Part shown: positions 1 through 11,462 of the stretch, one piece after another
Position numbering within the stretch: position 1 is the stretch's first letter
How the letters are laid out: the number at the start of each line of letters is the position of its first letter
From: Hormiphora californensis
Taxonomy: Eukaryota; Ctenophora; Tentaculata; Cydippida; Pleurobrachiidae
Length of the DNA stretch: 64,000 nucleotides
Assembly: GCA_020137815.1 (NCBI GenBank)
Contig: CM035352.1
Span: forward strand, 8,238,416-8,302,415
Reading direction: 5' to 3'
Translations under genes and position numbers: made by a program
Notes under the pieces: model-generated
Told to the model about the DNA's origin: nothing
Seen by the model: the letters and a program-made list of their open reading frames with translations, nothing else
The model's database searches: none

Positions 1-94
1 CTCTGGAGTGGCCCTATCGGCTATCCCTCCCCCCATTGACATGGCCATTCAATATTAACATTCAATAAAATTAAAATATGTCACATTCCCTCAG

Positions 95-3000
95 GTCGAT
101 CAGCTTGTCCGTAGTCTTGGCGGTGATTTTGCTGACTGCTACAACGACAACCCATCACCCTTCTCTCCTGATCTTGTCCTAAAGATAATCACCATGGTTA
201 TAATGCTCGCGGAGAATGCTCTCGCCCCGGAGGGTGATTCCGTGCAACCCAAGCTGTTAGTTGAGTTTGTGATGGAGCTAATGGGGACTCTCCTGACGGT
301 GACAATTCAGCAGCTGAGAGAAGTTTTATCTTCACCCGAACCTCAGCTACTACAAGGATTACGAGGTATTATACAGGAACCGACCGAAACAAGTAAACAA
401 CCAATCAGAACTCGTTATTTAGGTCACGTGACTGGTTATCAGCCAATCAGGGACCAGCATTTCCTGATTCGGTCGGTTCCTGATATTATAGTTGTGGTTT
501 TATTGTTTTCTAGTCCTGAAAGTTGTCATACTACATGACTGTAACATCACGGACGGTTCGGAGAGGGTAGACTTTTGTGTGAGAGGGTCGGGCAAGGCAT
601 GCTGTCAATATCACTCTTTATCTCTCTTTATCCAGGCAACAACAACAGTGATCTGGATGAGCGGCTACTACGATCTCTACAGGCCATCTCAACTCAGCCC
701 CTCTTACACCCTCTTAAAATATTAGGTAACTTACATCTATAACAGTCTACACAACCCCCCCCCCCCCCCATTTAGTGGTATCCAACTCTGAATCAGAGTC
801 TGATATTTAAATGTTGTGTTTTCAGGAGATTGGATAAAAGCTCGACACCATCTTATTTCGAGCAACATCAGCGGCAGTTTCTGGGCTCAGTTCGCTGAGT
901 TTCTAAATCTCCTTCCTCACACCCAACTACTGGAAAAGGTAACTCCTGATAATGACAATTAAGCCTATAAATTTGTTTCCCTGCCATTACCCGTTTGGTT
1001 GCACCGACACAAACTGAACTGATCATACTACGTGACTCCTGATGTGGCAGTATTTTTTGAGATAAAACTGAACCCACAGTTAGATGAAGCAAAGCTAGGG
1101 AAGTGGTGAAGCCCTTAACACAAGCTGAAGCCATAACACAAGCTGTATTTCAAGGTTGTCAAGACGGGATTTAGGAATTTACAGCAGAGTGTCGCACTAC
1201 CAGAGGATGTTAATGTCCGGGGTCTAGGTCCACTCTCTACTCTCCACGATCAACTTGCTTTCCCTCCTCTTTCACCAGGTTTGAACGGGGGTTTTATCAC
1301 CGGTTTTTATCATTTTGAGGATGTTGGGTTGTTTCAAATCCATGCTCGCCCCAAAACCGTGAATCGACCTATTTTTTTAAAAATCTGTCGTAACTACGTG
1401 TAGCTAATAAACGTTTGTTTGTTTGTTCTAGATCTCGAGATAATTGATGAGTTTGCTCTGCGTGTTCTCTGTTTAAAGTCAGTTGGACAGTTTGGGGCAC
1501 ACCTTCGTCCCAGGCCAGGTCTCCAGCATGACATATCCAGGGATTTCTACACACCCATCCACTCTAAACCACAGTAAATGACATATGGGGCGAGGGGGGG
1601 GGGCAGTCAGGGAGGGGCGAGGGGGCAGTCAGTGGGTTAGGGGGCAGTCAGGGAGGAGGCAGTGTTTGATCCTTCAGATTTATGGGCACGAATGTGTCGA
1701 ATTTAAGCTAAATCCTGAGATATTATCCCCTCAGAATCACCCCCATGAACGATGAAGAAAGGCGACTACAAATGAAAACAATGGGCAGACTAAAACTACA
1801 AATGGACGTTAAGGCTCTGGAGTGCTCAGCTAGCCAGTTTGACTCTCTGTCTCCCTTCCTTGTCCCTGCTACCAGTACGGTGTGCCTTCACTTGCGGACT
1901 GTAAAGTTATTGGTTGCTACGCAACGGAGTGTCATTATCATACCTAAACAGGTGTGTGTTGTTGAGGGAGGGTCATTATCATACCTAAACAGGTGTGTGT
2001 TGTTGAAGGGAGGGTCAGAGGGGAGGGGCAATAATGTGTGTGATGTCTTTAGGGGGGATATATTGCACAATAACGTGTGTGTGATGTCTTTAGGAAAGGG
2101 GGTGGGGGAGAAAGAAGAAAGGTTGGCTTATTTCCCATTGTTTTACATCCAGCACAAGCCATTTCACAATGTTATGTTGTCGTAGCGATATCAGATATAC
2201 ATAGCTCTAATAATCGCATTTGTGTACAGGTAATTAACGACCTTGATGGCCTAAAGAAGAGCAGGGAAAACCACTACGCCCGGGAGGCTATCAAATACTT
2301 CGAGAACATGTTCAAGAATGGAAACTGGTGGCTAAGAAGTCAGGGGGAACAGGAAACACTCCCTGTAAGTAAAACTAATAAATAGTGGTCTGCGGAGCGC
2401 GCGAGAACTGTGGTCAGAGCATTGGCCTGACAGGGTCTAACGGATTTTTGTTGCCGGTACAGTTCTCAACACCGGTACAGTTGTTGTTGTCAAGCCGGTA
2501 CAGCTGTCACACACACGGCACACGCCGGAAACTGTGTCCACAAAGTATGAACAACGCTGTTGAATCAACGGTACAGCGCAGCTCTATAATCCCCCCATTT
2601 AATTAATATCCCTCTCTCTCCCTTCCGACTAGGTGAAGGACCAACCGAATTCTCCAGAGATGGCGTGTTTCCTAAATGTGCTCAGTTGCTGTCTCTACCT
2701 AGCAAATAAGAGTCAGGGTATTGTAACTCTACTGGTCCCCGATGATGCTGTATCGGCTGCCAAGGCCCAGAAAAGCTGCAACCAACCAAACAACTACACA
2801 GGTAGGAAGGGGCCGGGTAGGGTAGGGAAATGTCGTAGTGAATGGAAACCCATAATTGTTGGTCAAGACCATGTTCATAATCCCTTTTTGGATCCTCTCT
2901 CTCTCCGTCTAACTTGTTGGTCTAACTTGTTGGTTGGACCCAGTCTAACTTAGATTTAGAACAAACCCCACCCTCAATTCCTCTAGGTAACTTGCCCAGT

Positions 3001-3114
3001 GGAGAACTAATGGAGCTAGCAAAGAGGTACGGTATACGAGTGGAGGGTGCTCTAGAATTCTATAGCAAGTGGACAATGAGTAGCAGACACGGGAAAATAG
3101 GACGCGGCAAATGA
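95..3114 (+). CDS. SMG5: SMG5-like nonsense-mediated decay factor, C-terminal part with PIN domain (5' end outside window)
   Basis: Spliced exons read in order: 95-365, 636-725, 825-938, 1155-1278, 1432-1573, 1735-1951, 2230-2364, 2633-2811 and 2987-3114, each with AG before and GT after. The protein follows animal SMG5: a helical region with the ALPEDVNVRGLGPL block seen in SMG5/SMG7 proteins, then a C-terminal PIN domain (from FLVPATSTVCLHL, through VINDLDGLKKS and FKNGNWWLRSQ, to YGIRVEGALEFY). SMG5 works with SMG7 to recruit decay enzymes to phosphorylated UPF1 in the cytoplasm. The first acidic residue of a catalytic PIN (VPDT-type) is alanine here, in line with SMG5 PIN domains being inactive. 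The 5' exons lie outside the window. An inverted-repeat element sits in the first intron at 376-480. The stop codon is TGA at 3112-3114. Identity is inferred from remembered family motifs. Confidence 0.82.
376..480. mobile_element. 105-bp MITE-like inverted-repeat element, copy 1
   Basis: Begins GGAACCGACCGAA and ends with its perfect reverse complement TTCGGTCGGTTCC. The interior contains ACCAATCAG-type words in both orientations. A nearly identical copy lies at 48765-48870 in an unrelated gene, which supports a mobile origin. It has no coding capacity and sits in an SMG5 intron. Confidence 0.75.
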
Positions 3115-3595
3115 GAGACGATATGGTACTTTTTAGAAAGAACCAAGAGAGAACACTTTACTTTTATTAGCAAAAGACTGGTGATATGTTGACCAAAAAT
3201 GAGAGAATATGCGGCCAGCGTGTAAATGAAGTTTTGCTGGACAAAAATGTGCGACCAATTTCAAGTTCTGACTTGTTGAGTATTAAGTTCTGACGTGAGA
3301 CTGTTTGTCATTTTTTCGTTATGTAAATAGGAGTTCACACGATGAGGCCAGATAATTTATCGTTAAGAGATCCATCTCAACCAACTGCATGCAATTACAA
3401 ATTAATTGCAATTTGCAACCACCAGTCCCGGGACACTTCCGATCCCGCGCTAGGCTGACAGCTGTCCCGCTGAAGGATTCCGCGCCGTCCTCTCTACACC
3501 TCTGTCACGGCGCGCTACATCATTCCAACCCTGAGTTGCAACACGCAAACTGGTGATGAAGCAGGTCCCAATAACCAACACTTTTCCCGGTACAT

Positions 3596-3648
<53 letters not shown>

Positions 3649-3962
3649 AAGAGAGAGATTGTGATGGTTTAGCACCTCCATCTCAAATGAAGGAGCGTGT
3701 GTGAGATATTGGCAATAAAAACATCTGTTGGCTATCGGTTGTGAAACTAAGTTGAAACTGAACAAACACATAAAATTTATCTCTCAAAATCATCACTTTT
3801 ATAATATTTGCCTAACTTTAAACATCCAAGATAAATACGAAAAGCAACAACCCGAGTGTCTTCCAATTCCAAACCGGCTGGAAACATTCTACATCAAATA
3901 CAACCTTGATAAATTGAAATTTAAAATAAGGAGAAAAATAAAACAACGCACTACACAGATAT
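3115..3962. other. Convergent intergenic spacer between SMG5 and the carboxypeptidase gene
   Basis: It holds the 3' flanks of two convergent genes and a (GA)n microsatellite at about 3598-3645. AATAAA-like words near 3715 and 3940 could serve as polyadenylation signals. I see no further gene. Confidence 0.5.
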
Positions 3963-6900
3963 CTATTCTTCTTCTGAGTCAGTATTTATAAGTCCACGAT
4001 ACTCAATATCTTGTTTGGATCTCGCATCTCTCTTCCTCTTTCGGAGATAGTACACGATAGCGATAGCAGTGGAAACTAGAACCACAAGTCCAATAACTGC
4101 AGCAGCACGCTGACGAACCTTCTCTTGAGCCTTTCTGTTCTCAATCTGAAATAATGTGTGGGTTTAGTGGCACAAAAATTAGAAAAAGTAAGCTCCGATA
4201 AGTTTATTTTCATTTCAAAAAGTATTTGAAACAGGACAATATATTGGCCCCCACAATAATCACCTGATCATATTCCTAAAGTTAATTTGTTAATCACCTG
4301 ATCGTTAGAGTCTCCATCCAGGAACAGGGTGATCTTGGTCGGTTGAGGCAGTTGACCCCAATCCACCTGCCCCACAACATAATGGTGCTCATGGGGACTG
4401 TACCCCTCAGCAGTCACAGTAAACGTGTAACTCCCCTCAGGGGCTATCCTCCAAAACATCCCACCCGACCCTGACACCACATCCAAACCGAGTTCGGGGC
4501 AGGAAATATTAGCCCCCACAATAGGGTCCCCTGCCGAATCAGCCACTACCCCAGCGAACCCTTGTCTAGAGTTAGAGATGTGGGTGATCAGAGACCAGTA
4601 GTGGTCTCTGTACATTCGTAACAGCTGGTCCTCCTTGGGGTACTTAGTACACCCCATCTCCACAGTTATCTCTAGTGTACCACAGTGAAGATAGTTCCAG
4701 TCCCCCATACCACCGTATAGAGGGTACCACTCTGCACCATTGCTGATTCCCCCGGTAAACTGGTCTCCATCACAGATCTTATCTCCTCTCCACATTGTTG
4801 GGTGGGCTTTAGCGTAGCTGGAAGCAAGGTATCTAAACACTGTATCATCTGGTGATTTGGAGTATCCAGGAGCGGTTGATTTGTCCTCCCTTCCATCATA
4901 TGGGTAACAAGCAACTAGAGAACCTCCATGAAGTGAGATGGAGGTTGTGAAGTTGTGGGACATCGTCCAGTTCATTATGGCACTAGTTTCAGGCTGTAAA
5001 TCTACCTCACTGTCCTGAAACTGGTCCGGGAAGTTTCTATTTAGATCAACATCAGCACCGTTTCGTCTCCCTGTAGTGATTTGGGTAGGTTGGATCGTCC
5101 ACGTCGTAGACACCCGCCGCGAACCCGTCCTGGGTTCATGGATGGAAGAAAGTGGATATCCAGATTTTCGAGGAGTTTCCCGACTAGATCATCAGTTGTG
5201 GATGCTGTACAGAGATACTGGACAAGGTTTATCAAACTCTCCCTACCAACTGCTTCGTTACCATGGATACCACCAATCAGTTTAATCTGCTGTGATCCCT
5301 TCCCCATTTGGAGGACCTCTCATCACCTCACCCTTGGCACTGTGCCCAATATCATACCGTGACGTCACTCCAGGACAAGACTTGATGACGTCATCAATGA
5401 CTCCCAGCAGCTGATTGTGGTTGTGGTAGGAGAGGGACAGGGGCATTCTGTGAAGAGTGACTGTCACAGAGTTCTCCTCTCCGGACAAGAACTTTACAGC
5501 CCGGTAGAAACTAGTTGATATAAACTCTACAGTGGAGGGCTCGCTGACATCCACAACTCCCTTTGTTTCTCCCATTTTTAGCACTTCCTTCCCGTTTATC
5601 ACCACAGTAACACTCTCACCCACATCACCTCCACCCTGTACAGATAGTATCACCTCAACTCCCTTATCTTGTTCATCCTCCTCCAGCACGACAATCCTAT
5701 CAGACACCATACTGGGGATGATGATCTCCGGGGCAGGGACAGGAACCGGGGGATCAAATATAGCAACCTCACTCTCGTTCCACTTTGAGGTGTTTGTGTA
5801 GAGTGTGAAATTGTACATGACCTGATAATCCTCAACTTCAACCTCGACTTGTTTCGACCTCATTTCCCCCTTTTCAGCCCAGATCACGTGTTTACCAGGG
5901 GTTAACAACCGGTAGTAATCTCCCTGTTTCTGAGACAGCACCGTTTTGGATGAACCCTCCACATGAACAGTAGCTCCCTCAATTACAGCCCCATCCTCTG
6001 TCCCCACCCAACCAATAACACTGTGCCGGATAGCAGCTAGATACTGGACTAGGGAGACTCTATTGTTAGCCCAGTATATCGGTAGATCTGATCCAGGGGG
6101 ATACTTGTTGCACCCTTGTTCGATGGTGATCTCAAAACAGTCGGCCACTACGTAGTTGTAGTCTTGCATTCCGCCAGTGACGGCGTACCAGTGGTTACCG
6201 TTTGTAATACCATCTGTTGGTAGAGGGGGGGGTGGGTTAGAGAGGGGATGGGTTAGAGACTAGAGAGGGATGGGTTAGTCGAGACTAGAGAGGGATGTGT
6301 TAGAGAGGGATGGGTTAGAGAGGGGATGGGGATAGAGAGGGATGGGTTAGAGACTAGAGAGGGATGGGTTAGAGCTGAGAGGGGCGGGTTAGAGACTAGA
6401 GAGGAATGGGTTAGAGAGAGATGGAAAGAGGGACACCTGGTATAATAGAGGGAATGATATAGCGAGAGAGGTGGAATGTAATGAGAAATGACACCGTGTC
6501 ATTGCCATTGTAGATGAGATCGGGTTGAGAAGATATAGACACTAATGAACATCTAGTGTGGCACTAATGAACATCTAGTGTGACACTAATGAACATCTAG
6601 TGTGGCACTAATGAACATCTAGTGTGACACTAATGAACATCTAGTGTGACACTAATGAACATCTAGTGTGACACTAATGAACATCTAGTGTGACACTAAT
6701 GAACATCTAGTGTGACACTAATGAACATCTAGTGTGACACTAATGAACATCTAGTGTGACACTAATGAACATCTAGTGTGACACTAATGAACATCTAGTG
6801 TGACACTAATGAACATCTAGTGTGACACTAATGAACATCTAGTGTGACACTAATGAACATCTAGTGTGACACTAATGAACATCTAGTGTGACACTAATGA

Positions 6901-9900
6901 ACATCTAGTGTGGCACTAATGAACATCTAGTGTGGCACTAATGAACATCTAGTGTGACACTAATGAACATCTAGTGTGACACTAATGAACATCTAGTGTG
7001 ACACTAATGAACATCTAGTGTGGCACTAATGAACATCTAGTGTGGCACTAATGAACATCTAATGAACATCTAAATAAAGTAATACCACTGTGTAATGAAC
7101 ATCTAGAGCTAGAAGTGCAAACCACAACCAATAGTATTACCTGGGAATTCTACTTTGTTTCCCCCACAATCCAGTCCTAGTTTCATTTGAGGGTGGTTGC
7201 TAGCGTACACCCTGGAGATATTACGAAACAATTCATCATCAGGTGTAGGTGAATCCTTCCTTGCCCCACTTTGTCCAGATTCAGTGTCATCAAAAGGGTA
7301 ATTAGCCACTAGACTCCCTCCGTGAAGGTTCGCAGACAAGACAAAGGGTGTGTTAGATAGCCAGTCGATCACTGCTTTTGTCTCCGGTTGTCGCTCAGCA
7401 TCAGCATCCAGATCAAACCGGCTCGGGAAGTCTCTGTTAATATCGATATTATGTGCGTTGTTCCGGCCAATGTTTCCTGGCTGATCCTGGCCCACTTCAG
7501 CCACTTCAAAGCCGTCAGGGTTCAGTGTCGGCATCAGATGGATCCGAGTAGTTTTAACGAGGGATGTTAGGTAGGGGTCTGTGTTGTAATTCTGGAGGAG
7601 GAGCCTGGCCAGGGAGACAAGGAGAGAGCGTCCTACCACTTCATTCCCGTGCATATTCGCTGAAAAGAGAGGTATATTATGTTGTGAGATTAGTCAGGCA
7701 CTAACATCTCGCACGCTGTGAATAATGAGATCTGAGCAAGAATTTCAATTCTTGCTCAGGTCTCATTACTCCGAATATCAATTAATCTATCCTTAACCGA
7801 GATTTGCCCGAGTATGTGTGAAATTTCCCTATTCATCTGTTGTACAGAGGGCGTGAGTGTGTATCAGCACTAGAAGGAGATATCAAAATCCTGTATCTCG
7901 CACACTGTGATGTGTAATGTGAGGGTATAAACTATCGAGTTAGTTATTATAGCAGGTACTGTTTAAACTTGTGTCGGATATTTAGTCAGCTCAGTAAAAT
8001 TATCCAGTGCGGACATGGTATTATTGGGATTGTGGAACATATGTGAACAATTTCACACTAGAGCATACAACTCACATTCACACTAGATACACAACTCAGA
8101 TATTGGTGGACCAGATTATAGGAACAGATCTGGTGTATAGTACTAGCAATCATCCAATTGTACACTGTCCCTCACATAAAACAGCTCATATTAGAAAGAG
8201 TAGTACAATTCGAACACAATGCCCAACACCGTACAATTTTATTGCCATTGAGTTTGTTGAAGCAATTCTTTTAACAGGTGAATGCGAATATAATTTCACA
8301 TGCCGTTTAAGGCAAGATTAGACGTGCTCGAAAAGGTACCCACGCACATAACTTTCTGGCTTTGTACAGTCGGATCCCGATTTACCGGGCCCCGATAAAC
8401 CGGGCACCCCGATTTACCGGGAAAAACCCTTTCCCCCGACCATCCCGGTTAATCGGGGTCCGACTGTACATGGGTAGTTACATACCTACGTATTTGAACT
8501 CGGGAATACCGGGAGTGTGCTTATCAGGATGTAGTCCAATAGCAATCACCATCAAATCTCGACCTTCAACCGACTTCCCAATACTGCAATGTAATATTTA
8601 ATAATCATAATTATTCATCATTGGCATATCTTTCATGCTTACATTATCTATGCTCATATTATATGATCTTTTAAAAAAATTCCCCTGGGATTCGACCCTA
8701 ATTTTCTTTGAAACTGTGCCTTTGTCCAATTCCCGGAAAATGCCATTATACCGACTTTATAAGAGTTCACACATAAAGTTAATAACACTTATCCTAGATT
8801 TCAATGTCATGGGGTAAAATGTATAACCATGTACAATACATGATGGCTGATGCCAATACAAGAAGATGTACAAGATACACACCTGTAAAGATGGGTGATA
8901 TCAGGGTACTCCTTGTGAAGAGAGTGAAGGGTGGAGTTTAGTTCTGTAAAATGCTGGTGCTCCCTTGGTACTGGGTCAATGTTTCCCAGTGTCACGTCTG
9001 GAATAGCTGCTGATCCAAATTTAACAGGAACTCCAGTAACAGTCACAGGGTTGTATGGTCCTGGCGGGGGAATTATAGTGATCAGTGATTGGGTTCTACC
9101 ATTTTTAAATGGAAGTGGATATAGGAAGATAGAGAATGAAGGTTAGAGGTTGGAATTACCCCTTCGCTAGCAAGGTTAGAGGTGGAGGAATCTTCCAGGA
9201 GGATCAGGAAGTAGAGATACACTGCCAAAAACAAACAATAGCGGGACAGTGAGACACCCATATCCAATGAGGGTAAAACATGTACACACATTACAAGATT
9301 CAAGATTACAATTCAATCCCCTCTTACAGATCTCTATTATAATTTGGAGATGAACGACGTAGTGATGGCCGTTCGTTCAGCGGTATCTAAGCGACAGACT
9401 ACTCCTTCATAAAACACTTTATGTGCCCAAAGCTGTAAAGCTGTTGTTTACACTTTTGGAACTTCCAGTAGAAGTTTGTTGATATTTTCGAATGAATTTT
9501 AACATGCCAGTCCCCGTAGTTACCAATTCAGATGCCATGGCAACCGTGTTATTGACGTTGAAAGGGGCGAAAAGAAACACCCGGCGAAGCCGGGTGGGTT
9601 ATCAAAAAGCTCTTATTTCAGGCGCACCCAATGGGTGCGCTAGTTTATACAAATCCAGGTTGTGAACTATCTCAAAGGATTCACTACCAAATAACCCGCT
9701 CTCTCCCCCCAATTTAAACTCACCATACGTGTAGGATAGATCGTGTCCCTCCCCATCCGGAAGTGGGAGCCAATAGTACCCGCCATTGTTTGTATACGTA
9801 ACATGTTTCTCACACGCTACCCGAACCTTCTCCATCCCTGAATCTGACCCAGGTGGGGTGACCCTCCCCCGGGCACCCAGAGAGGCCGAACTAATCAGGG

Positions 9901-10880
9901 TGGCTATGAGACCTTCATACAGAGGTAAGTTATGTGTATCAGCACCCACCGAACAGCTAACACCAACTCTGTAAACAGGAATACCAGTACTTTAGGTAGG
10001 TGTAATCCTCCAGGGTGCCTGGCTCAGGAGAAATAATGGAAACCTTGATTAGCAGGCATCCAACAAGGCCGAAGTTTAGCAGTGTCTCAATCTCCCTTCG
10101 TAGGCGTTCTTCGCCACATCCCTTCATGATGTTGTGAATCAGAGTTCCCTCACTCTCCGGATCATCACTGTGAAACAGGGGGAAGAATATCCCCTCGAAT
10201 TCAGAGTCAATCGTCAGGAGCAGGTTGAATTGCTCTGATTCCAGGAACTCAAGGACAGTTTTAATTTCCGGAGGGATAGTTGCTGGTGTCAACCTCTTCT
10301 GAGTTTCGGAGATCAGGGAATGATGTTTCAAGGAACAACTCCATCCCCATTTTCCTTCCCTTTATTAACATCAACATAGGCCTTCTTTGAGCCATCAGCA
10401 TTTAGATTGGCAGGACGTGAATGTTATGTGATTCTAATAGTGGGGCAAGTTTCCCTCCTGTCCCCCGAGCTGACTCTATCAGATCGAGACAGAGTGCCAC
10501 CGCTGATAACCTGTTGCCACCAATATTGCATATCACCCCAACATTTGGTTTGTTAGGTTCTGAACCAGCAACTGTGATGTGATCTATAGAGAGTGTTCCG
10601 GCTGTTTCTCCGATAGAGGTGGATTCGAAAGCTTTAACGGCGTCTTTGTAGTCCTCAAAGCTATTCACAGAGACGCTGCTCTCGACTACCACCTAGTGAA
10701 AGACGTAGGACAGCGTTAAAAAGGGCTATTTAAATAAATCACTAAAAAATCACGGAAGTTCAGCGGATTGACTCAGACTACATAGTTTTAGTTTTGGAAA
10801 TTGGAGTAGATATTTCAACTGACCATGATTCGTACTCATACCTCTAATGCGAGGAACAAGACTACTTTCCACCAGGCCAT
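3963..10880 (-). CDS. Carboxypeptidase D-like protein: signal peptide, one inactive and two active-type M14 domains, transmembrane tail; several frame breaks
   Basis: Minus-strand exons (plus coordinates): 10842-10880 ([13 protein letters not shown], signal-peptide start), about 9602-10692, about 8883-9095, 8486-8583, 7141-7659, 4298-6213 and 3963-4145. Domain I is degenerate: NIGGNR stands where NMHGNE is expected, and the arginine and asparagine motif is [11 protein letters not shown]. Domain II has [28 protein letters not shown] and FEITIEQGC, so it looks catalytic. Domain III has [24 protein letters not shown] and LEITVEMGC. Transthyretin-like folds follow the domains. The last exon encodes one membrane helix and a short acidic tail ending DSEEE. 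Family role: trimming C-terminal Arg/Lys from peptides in the Golgi and secretory pathway. Frame breaks near 5110, 5150, 5300, 9975, 10370 and 10405 mean either a decaying gene or indel errors. A second possible leader at 9258 ([18 protein letters not shown]) could start a two-domain form. Confidence 0.72.
6224..6480. repeat. Degenerate GA-rich minisatellite (GAGAGGGATGGGTTAGA type)
   Basis: About twelve imperfect units built on GAGAGGGATGGGTTAGAGACTA lie in the carboxypeptidase intron, directly next to a second, unrelated minisatellite. No coding frame crosses it. Confidence 0.75.
6538..7072. repeat. 22-bp minisatellite, about 24 units
   Basis: The unit is CACTAATGAACATCTAGTGT plus GA or GG, repeated almost without change inside a carboxypeptidase intron. 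The unit is partly self-complementary (CACTA...TAGTG), so a single strand could form short hairpins. Variation is mostly the final GA/GG dinucleotide. Confidence 0.9.
7722..7769. repeat. Near-perfect 48-bp palindrome
   Basis: ATGAGATCTGAGCAAGAATT is followed at once by its reverse complement with one mismatch. It lies in a carboxypeptidase intron and is probably a small foldback remnant; a related half (GAGTTCAGAGCAAGAAT) occurs near 44281. Confidence 0.65.
8367..8466. mobile_element. 100-bp pogo/Tigger-type MITE
   Basis: The left end CAGTCGGATCCCGATTTACC and the right end (reverse complement CAGTCGGACCCCGATTAACC) form terminal inverted repeats of about 24 bp. TA flanks both sides (8365-8366 and 8467-8468), the target duplication of Tc1/mariner/pogo transposons. 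CAGTnGG-type ends are typical of pogo-like elements. It lies in a carboxypeptidase intron and has no coding capacity. Confidence 0.75.
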
Positions 10881-11462
10881 TTTCAGTCTCAAATACCCAC
10901 TACATGTCTAAAATGAATATGCATGTTAAGTGTGGTCACTTTCTAGTTTTTATGATTTTGACAGCCCCTTCGGCTTCCGACCCCGTCCTGACCAAACCAA
11001 GAAGCTCATATATCATCGGTATCTAATTGAAGCGATGGTGCTTGATGCGAGTTTTGAAGTTAAAGTTACAGTTTACACTTTACAGGGCTTTACAAGTTCC
11101 GAGGTTGATCATTTAACTTTTTGATTTTTCAAAAAGTCAAAGCGAAACAAAAGTCAAAGCAAAAAAAGGATGTTGAATTTTATTTTGAGTTACACATTTA
11201 AACATTATGCCACGCATTGGATACTATTTCGCGCCTTACGTTAAATGCAGTGAACTAAAACTTAAAAATGTCGCGCGCGTCGCAAAATTTCCTTTTTTAA
11301 GCATTTTGAAAAATGCTGAATTTTGAAAAATGCTAAATTTCCGGCCTTTTGTTTCGTTTCACGGGTGATTTTTCAACATCTTACTTGTTTTAAGCCTTCT
11401 TAGAAGGCCCTTCTATGCATCATAAAATATGTTTAACCAACCCATACATTAGTCTTAGAACC
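10881..11462. promoter_or_regulatory. Shared upstream region of divergent carboxypeptidase and UBR7 genes
   Basis: The two genes start on opposite strands about 580 bp apart, so this stretch probably holds both promoters. It is AT-rich in the middle with CpG words (CGCGCGCGTCGC near 11273) close to the UBR7 side, and has repeated GTCAAAGC and TTTTGAAAAATGCT words. I see no convincing TATA box. Confidence 0.45.

Noticed and set aside
4672-4914. Extra frames overlapping the carboxypeptidase exon
   Set aside because: They overlap family-matching sequence of the third carboxypeptidase domain in another frame and lack motifs.
6538-7072. CRISPR-like array
   Set aside because: There are no unique spacers between units, it is a continuous 22-bp minisatellite and the genome is eukaryotic.
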